Origin: Clostridia bacterium
GTDB lineage: Bacteria; Bacillota; Clostridia; Oscillospirales; CAG-272
Reading direction: 5' to 3'
DNA: 35,241 nucleotides
NCBI GenBank assembly: GCA_017550315.1
Contig: JAFZPN010000037.1
Location: 1 to 35,241, forward strand
The notes beneath the pieces are model-generated. The model made no database searches. It was not told the DNA's origin and saw nothing but the letters and a program-made list of their open reading frames with translations. The translations under genes were made by a program, and so were the position numbers. Below are positions 31,375 through 35,241 of the stretch, in pieces; the stretch's first letter is position 1; the number at the start of each line of letters is the position of its first letter.

Positions 31375-32235
31375 ATGAAACCGAAATCTTCCGTCGCTTC
31401 CCGGGTCCTGCCGAAAATCGGGCGGGGCATCGTCTACGCCCTGCTCACCGTGTGGGCCCTGATCGTCCTCTTCCCGTTCTATTGGATGGTCCTGACCTCG
31501 TTCAAGAGCTACAGCTCCTACAACGCGGAATTCGTCCCGCGCTTTGTGGCGACCGATCCGACCCTCGCAAACTACGGGGATGCCTTTACTGCCGTTCCCC
31601 TGGCGCGGTACTTCCTCAACACCCTGATCTTCACACTCTCTACGACCGCCGTCATGCTCGTGGTGACGGTCCTCGCGGCCTATGCGTTCTCCCGCCTCGA
31701 ATTCCGCGGCAAGAACGCCGTGTTCGCGCTCTTTCTCTCGCTCATGATGATCCCGAACGAACTGGTTGTCATCACGAACTTCGTGACCATCACCGACTGG
31801 AACATGCGCAACACCTTCTGGGGCCTCATCCTCCCGTCGGTCACGTCGGTGTTCTATATCTATCTCTTGAAGGAGAACTTCGAGCAGATCCCGGACGAGC
31901 TCTATAAGGCGGCGAAGGTCGACGGCACGTCGGATCTCAAATACCTCCTGCGCGTGGTCCTGCCGATCTGCCGCCCGACCGTCATCACCGTGACGATCCT
32001 CAAAGTCATCGAATGCTGGAACTCCTACGTGTGGCCGCGCCTCATCACGGACGATCAGGCGTACTTCCTCGTCTCGAACGGCATCCAGGAGATCCGCGAG
32101 AACGGCTTCGGACGCGAGAACATCCCCGCCATGATGGCCGCCGTTGTCGTGATCTCCCTCCCGCTCATCGTACTCTTCCTTGTGTTCCGCGACAAGATCA
32201 TGTCCGGCGTGCTGAGAGGGGGGACGAAGGGATGA
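31375..32235 (+). CDS. Carbohydrate ABC transporter permease, MalG type
   Basis: A 286-residue permease with six helices: LTVWALIVLFPFYWMVLTSF opens the first, and the EAA loop KAAKVDGTSDLKYLLRVVLP lies near residues 180-200. It completes the import channel. GAAAGGAGG precedes the ATG at proper distance. It overlaps the binding protein gene by four bases. Confidence 0.92.
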   Translation: MKPKSSVASRVLPKIGRGIVYALLTVWALIVLFPFYWMVLTSFKSYSSYNAEFVPRFVATDPTLANYGDAFTAVPLARYFLNTLIFTLSTTAVMLVVTVLAAYAFSRLEFRGKNAVFALFLSLMMIPNELVVITNFVTITDWNMRNTFWGLILPSVTSVFYIYLLKENFEQIPDELYKAAKVDGTSDLKYLLRVVLPICRPTVITVTILKVIECWNSYVWPRLITDDQAYFLVSNGIQEIRENGFGRENIPAMMAAVVVISLPLIVLFLVFRDKIMSGVLRGGTKG

Positions 32236-33848
32236 GTGCTGCGAAAAAATGCCTCTCCGCCGTCCTCGCTGCGGTCCTGCTCCTTTCCGTTCTCCCGGGC
32301 TGCCACGGATCGCGCGGTCTGCCCGATTTTGAGGTCCCGGAATCGTTCGACACGGAGAAGCCGATCGAGATCACCTTCTGGGCGAAGAACGACACGAACA
32401 AGACCCAGACCTCGATCTACAACCGCGCGATCGAGGATTTTGAAGCGCTCTACCCGAACGTGAAGGTGAACATCCGCCTGTACACGGATTACGGCAAAAT
32501 CTACAACGACGTCATCACGAACATCTCGACCGGGACGACGCCGAACGTCTGCATCACCTACCCGGACCACATCGCGACCTATCTGACCGGCGCGAATGTC
32601 GTGGTCCCGCTCGACGGGCTCTTCGCCGATCCGACGTATGGCTTCGGCGGGAGCGGGCTCCGCTTCGACGGCCCGGACGCGGACGAGATGATCGGCAAAT
32701 TCCTCGACGAATGCATGATCGGCGGCGAGCACTACGCAGTCCCGTTCATGCGCTCGACCGAGGCCTGCTACATCAACGTCACCATGCTCGAAGCCCTCGG
32801 CTATACGCTGCCCGAGACCCTCACGTGGGATTTCGTCTGGGAGGTCTCCGACAAGGCTGCCGCGCGCGATGCGGACGGGACCTATCCCGCGAACGGGCAG
32901 AAGACCATGATTCCCTTTATCTACAAGTCCACCGACAACATGATGATCCAGTGGCTCGCCCAGCGCGGCGCCGGCTATTCGACCGCCGACGGGGATGTGC
33001 TCCTCTTCGGTGAGGAGACCGAGGATCTTCTGCGCGACGTGGCGGCGCACACCGGGACCGGCGCGTTCTCCACCTTCAAGATCTCGAGCTACCCCGGCAA
33101 CTTCCTCAACGCGGGTCAGTGCCTCTTTGCCATCGACTCCACCGCCGGCGCGACGTGGATGGGCAGCCACGCGCCGCATTCCGACATCAGCCCGGACAAA
33201 TTCGTCGAATTCGAGACGGCGGTCCTCCCGATCCCGCAGGCCGATCCCGACAACCCGAAGATGATCTCGCAGGGACCGTCGGTCTGCATCTTCAACAAGA
33301 ACGATCCGCAGGCGGTGCTCGCGTCGTGGCTCTTCGTCCAGTACCTCCTGACGAACGAGGTCCAGATCGCCTACGCACAGACCGAGGGCTACATCCCCGT
33401 CACGCGGAAGGCCCACGAATCGGCGGAATATCAGGATTACCTTTCCCGCGCGGGGGAAGAGGGCGAGCTCTATTACAGCGTCAAGATCGCGGCGACGAAG
33501 CTCCTGCTCGAAAACATCGAGAACACCTTCGTCACGCCCGTCTTCAACGGCTCCGCCTCGCTCCGGGATGCCGCGGGACAGCTCATCGAGAACACCGCGA
33601 AGTCCGTGCGGCGCAAGGAGACCGTCGACGACGCCTATTTCGCGAAGCTCTACGACGACGTCCGCTCCCTCTACCGGCTCGATCAGCTCGGAGGACGGGC
33701 AGCGGCAGGCAGGGAAGAGCTCGGACCGCTCCCGAAGATGTCCGTGTGCCTGCTCGCGGGCATCGCGCTGGTGTGGGTCGGCATGGGCGTCTATCTCCTC
33801 TCCGACCGGATCCGGAAGAAAAAAGCCTCCTCCGCGCCAAAACCGTGA
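32232..33848 (+). CDS. Solute-binding lipoprotein with C-terminal membrane helix
   Basis: A 538-residue family 1 sugar-binding protein. The signal peptide ends in lipobox LPGC (Cys24). The binding domain runs from about 45 (IEITFWAKNDTNKTQTSIY) through VAVPFMRSTEACYIN-like hinge sequence to LVWV. Unusually, residues about 503-526 (SVCLLAGIALVWVGMGVYLL) form a membrane helix followed by basic RIRKKK, so the protein may be held at both ends. Ordinary members lack this helix. Start fixed by the ATGA overlap with the permease. Ligand unknown; oligosaccharide inferred from neighbouring GH43 and esterase genes. Confidence 0.88.
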   Translation: MSAAKKCLSAVLAAVLLLSVLPGCHGSRGLPDFEVPESFDTEKPIEITFWAKNDTNKTQTSIYNRAIEDFEALYPNVKVNIRLYTDYGKIYNDVITNISTGTTPNVCITYPDHIATYLTGANVVVPLDGLFADPTYGFGGSGLRFDGPDADEMIGKFLDECMIGGEHYAVPFMRSTEACYINVTMLEALGYTLPETLTWDFVWEVSDKAAARDADGTYPANGQKTMIPFIYKSTDNMMIQWLAQRGAGYSTADGDVLLFGEETEDLLRDVAAHTGTGAFSTFKISSYPGNFLNAGQCLFAIDSTAGATWMGSHAPHSDISPDKFVEFETAVLPIPQADPDNPKMISQGPSVCIFNKNDPQAVLASWLFVQYLLTNEVQIAYAQTEGYIPVTRKAHESAEYQDYLSRAGEEGELYYSVKIAATKLLLENIENTFVTPVFNGSASLRDAAGQLIENTAKSVRRKETVDDAYFAKLYDDVRSLYRLDQLGGRAAAGREELGPLPKMSVCLLAGIALVWVGMGVYLLSDRIRKKKASSAPKP

Positions 33849-33888
33849 CCGCGGACGCGCGAAAATGCGGAAAGTTCCCGAAAACCAC

Positions 33889-33916
33889 TTGATTTCCCGC
33901 AAAAACAGAGTATAAT
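33889..33916 (+). promoter_or_regulatory. Promoter for the OB-like lipoprotein gene
   Basis: TTGATT (33889-33894), 16 bases, TATAAT (33911-33916). Confidence 0.75.
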
Positions 33917-33942
33917 AGAAAACAGAGCGATTTCCAACAAAT

Positions 33943-33962
33943 CCCAACCAAACCCAACCAAA
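33943..33962 (+). repeat. Tandem CCCAACCAAA repeat in a G-free leader
   Basis: Two exact copies of CCCAACCAAA sit within a stretch of about 36 bases that lacks G (33930-33965), in the 5' leader of the next gene. Such leaders cannot fold and may aid ribosome loading; possibly chance. Confidence 0.4.
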
Positions 33963-33982
33963 ACCCGAAAGGATGGAAAACC

Positions 33983-34723
33983 ATGAAAAAGATTCTGGCA
34001 CTTGTCCTCGCGCTGCTGTTCGTCTTCGCGTTCGGCGCCTGCAAAAAGAATGACGCCGACAAGCCCGACGTCAAGGGAGAGGGCGTCATGACCCACGACG
34101 AATACATCGCGGCGGACCTCGACACGCAGGTTGTCATCGAGACCTACGTCCAGGCCAAGCAGTCCTGGTGGGAAGACAAGGCGACCGTCTATACGCAGGA
34201 CAAAGACGGCGCGTACTTCCTCTACAACATGGCCTGCTCCGAAGCGGACTACGCGAAGCTGACCCCCGGCACGAAGATCAAGGTCACCGGCTACAAGTCC
34301 GAATGGGCCGGCGAAGTCGAGATCATCGACGCGACTTTTGAGATCGAAGAAGGCAATTATATCGCACCCGCGACGGACGTCACCGCGATCCTCGGCTCCG
34401 ACACGCTGATCAACCATCAAAACGAGTTCGTGTCCTTCAAGGGCATGACCGTCGAGGCCTCCAAGGATGCGGACGGCAACGAAGCGCCCTTCCTCTACAG
34501 CTGGGACGGCTCCGGCGAGGACGGCAGCGACCTGTACTTCAACGTCTCCCTGAACGGCAACACCTACACCTTCACGGTCGAGTCCTACCTCTGCGACGCC
34601 AGCACCGCCGTCTATGCCGCGGTGAAGAACCTCCAGATCGGCGACAAGATCGACATGGAAGGCTTCCTCTACTGGTATGAGGGCGTCAACCCGCACATCA
34701 CCTCCGTCAAGGCGGCCGGCTGA
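33983..34723 (+). CDS. Hypothetical lipoprotein with two OB-like domains
   Basis: A 246-residue protein not assigned to a named family. The signal peptide ends in lipobox FGAC (Cys20). Two beta-rich domains of about 80 residues each follow. The first (DLDTQVVIETYVQAKQSWW to EVEIIDATFEIE) and second (NEFVSFKGMTVEASK to INPHITSV-like end, residues about 150-240) share the pattern of an opening strand, an acidic loop, a LTPGTKIKVTGY or LQIGDKIDMEGF strand and a closing strand, typical of OB folds seen in surface or nucleic-acid-binding lipoproteins. No catalytic motif is evident. GAAAGGATGG precedes the ATG. It has its own promoter and terminator, so it is monocistronic. Function unknown. Confidence 0.75.
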   Translation: MKKILALVLALLFVFAFGACKKNDADKPDVKGEGVMTHDEYIAADLDTQVVIETYVQAKQSWWEDKATVYTQDKDGAYFLYNMACSEADYAKLTPGTKIKVTGYKSEWAGEVEIIDATFEIEEGNYIAPATDVTAILGSDTLINHQNEFVSFKGMTVEASKDADGNEAPFLYSWDGSGEDGSDLYFNVSLNGNTYTFTVESYLCDASTAVYAAVKNLQIGDKIDMEGFLYWYEGVNPHITSVKAAG

Positions 34724-34757
34724 TCCGGGACGAAACAAACCGAAAAACCGACAAGGG

Positions 34758-34789
34758 AAGGCTGCTGCGAAACACGCGGCGGCCTTTTT
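34758..34789 (+). terminator. Rho-independent terminator
   Basis: AAGGCTGCTGCG pairs with CGCGGCGGCCTT (two G-T wobbles), followed by TTTTT. Confidence 0.8.
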
Positions 34790-34830
34790 CCGTGTCCGCC
34801 GGTTTTTGTTCCAAGAAAAATTTATAACAA

Positions 34831-34859
34831 AATCCGCCCGCCCATTGACAATCCGCCCG
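34831..34859 (+). repeat. Direct repeat flanking the -35 box of the tdh promoter
   Basis: AATCCGCCCG occurs at 34831-34840 and again at 34850-34859, 19 bases apart, on either side of TTGACA. Possible regulator binding site. Confidence 0.45.
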
Positions 34860-34873
34860 GAAAGCGGTAAAAT
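34845..34873 (+). promoter_or_regulatory. Promoter for the threonine dehydrogenase gene
   Basis: TTGACA (34845-34850), 17 bases, TAAAAT (34868-34873). Confidence 0.8.
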
Positions 34874-34917
34874 ATCCCCGTACAACCCCGATGATTTCAT
34901 TTTGAAGGAGACTGATC

Positions 34918-35241
34918 ATGAAAGAAATGATGGACGCCATCGTCAAACCCGCCGCGGGTCCGGGCCTCGAGCTGAGGCAGGTCCCCGTTCCGAAACCCGG
35001 TCCGGGTGAGGTCCTCATCAAAGTACATAAAACCGCGATCTGCGGCACCGATGTCCATATCTATAACTGGGATCCGTGGGCGCGCCTCCACATCACCCAT
35101 CCGCCGATGACCATCGGTCACGAATACGTGGGCGAGATCGCCGAACTCGGCGCGGGCGTCACGGGCCTCACGGTCGGGCAGCGCGTCTCCGGCGAGGGAC
35201 ATATCACCTGCCATCACTGCCGCAACTGCCACACGGGCAAC
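34918..35241 (+). CDS. tdh: Zinc-dependent dehydrogenase, probably L-threonine 3-dehydrogenase (cut by window edge)
   Basis: The first 108 residues of a medium-chain zinc dehydrogenase; the frame is open to the window end. The visible part fits Tdh: VPVPKPGPGEVLIKVHKTAICGTDVHIYNWD, with the catalytic zinc Cys in CGTD, GHEYVGEI with the zinc His, and the start of the structural zinc cluster CHHCRNC. Tdh oxidises threonine to 2-amino-3-ketobutyrate, usually followed by kbl. The start at 34918 follows GAAGGAG. The catalytic half and NAD domain lie outside the window, so identity as Tdh rather than a related sorbitol/butanediol dehydrogenase is probable, not certain. Confidence 0.82.
   Translation, partial: MKEMMDAIVKPAAGPGLELRQVPVPKPGPGEVLIKVHKTAICGTDVHIYNWDPWARLHITHPPMTIGHEYVGEIAELGAGVTGLTVGQRVSGEGHITCHHCRNCHTGN

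Noticed and set aside
32055..34001. Open frame of about 650 codons on the minus strand opposite the binding protein gene
   Set aside because: Antisense shadow spanning two unrelated genes and a promoter; Arg/Val/Asp-rich composition without domain.

Overview
The window looks like a chromosomal segment of a GC-rich, low-motility-of-clues member of the Clostridia (Firmicutes), most likely an uncultured gut or rumen lineage. Reasons: strong AGGAGG-type ribosome binding sites, ATGA stop/start overlaps in nearly every operon, consensus TTGACA-17-TATAAT promoters, several lipoprotein signal peptides, an HPr with both His15 and Ser46, and a glycan-uptake gene content. No rRNA, tRNA, CRISPR array, phage or insertion sequence is visible. 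Almost every stretch is coding.

Left part (1-6577): the end of a solute-binding protein gene, then a tRNA-modification pair (tcdA-like and a TtcA-like PP-loop enzyme), a convergent serpin lipoprotein, rimM-trmD, a convergent cell-wall amidase and a second TtcA-like enzyme.

Centre-left (6691-15056): the most unusual locus. Two MalF/MalG-type sugar permeases are followed by an 895-residue HlyD-like adaptor with about 590 residues of coiled coil, a MacB-periplasmic-core-like protein with only two membrane segments, and an 844-residue lipoprotein joining a probable beta-propeller to a solute-binding domain. Importer and exporter parts are mixed, and no ATPase gene is present in the operon.

Centre (15247-23047): housekeeping genes ptsH-uvrC-rsmD-coaD, a tiny Cys/Gly-rich membrane protein on the other strand, a small unknown protein with a CYTH phosphatase, and a Zur-znuABC zinc operon with a perfect 7-1-7 operator at its promoter.

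Right part (23087-33848): a carbohydrate block with a GH109-like enzyme, a DUF3237 protein, a cytoplasmic GH43 enzyme, a cytoplasmic CE1-type esterase, a tyrosine-phosphatase-like protein, azlCD, and a full ABC sugar importer (MalK/UgpC-type ATPase, two permeases, and a binding protein anchored at both ends). The ATPase may also serve the ATPase-less transporter at 6691-15056 (inference). The window ends with a lipoprotein of two OB-like domains and the start of a threonine dehydrogenase gene cut by the window edge.
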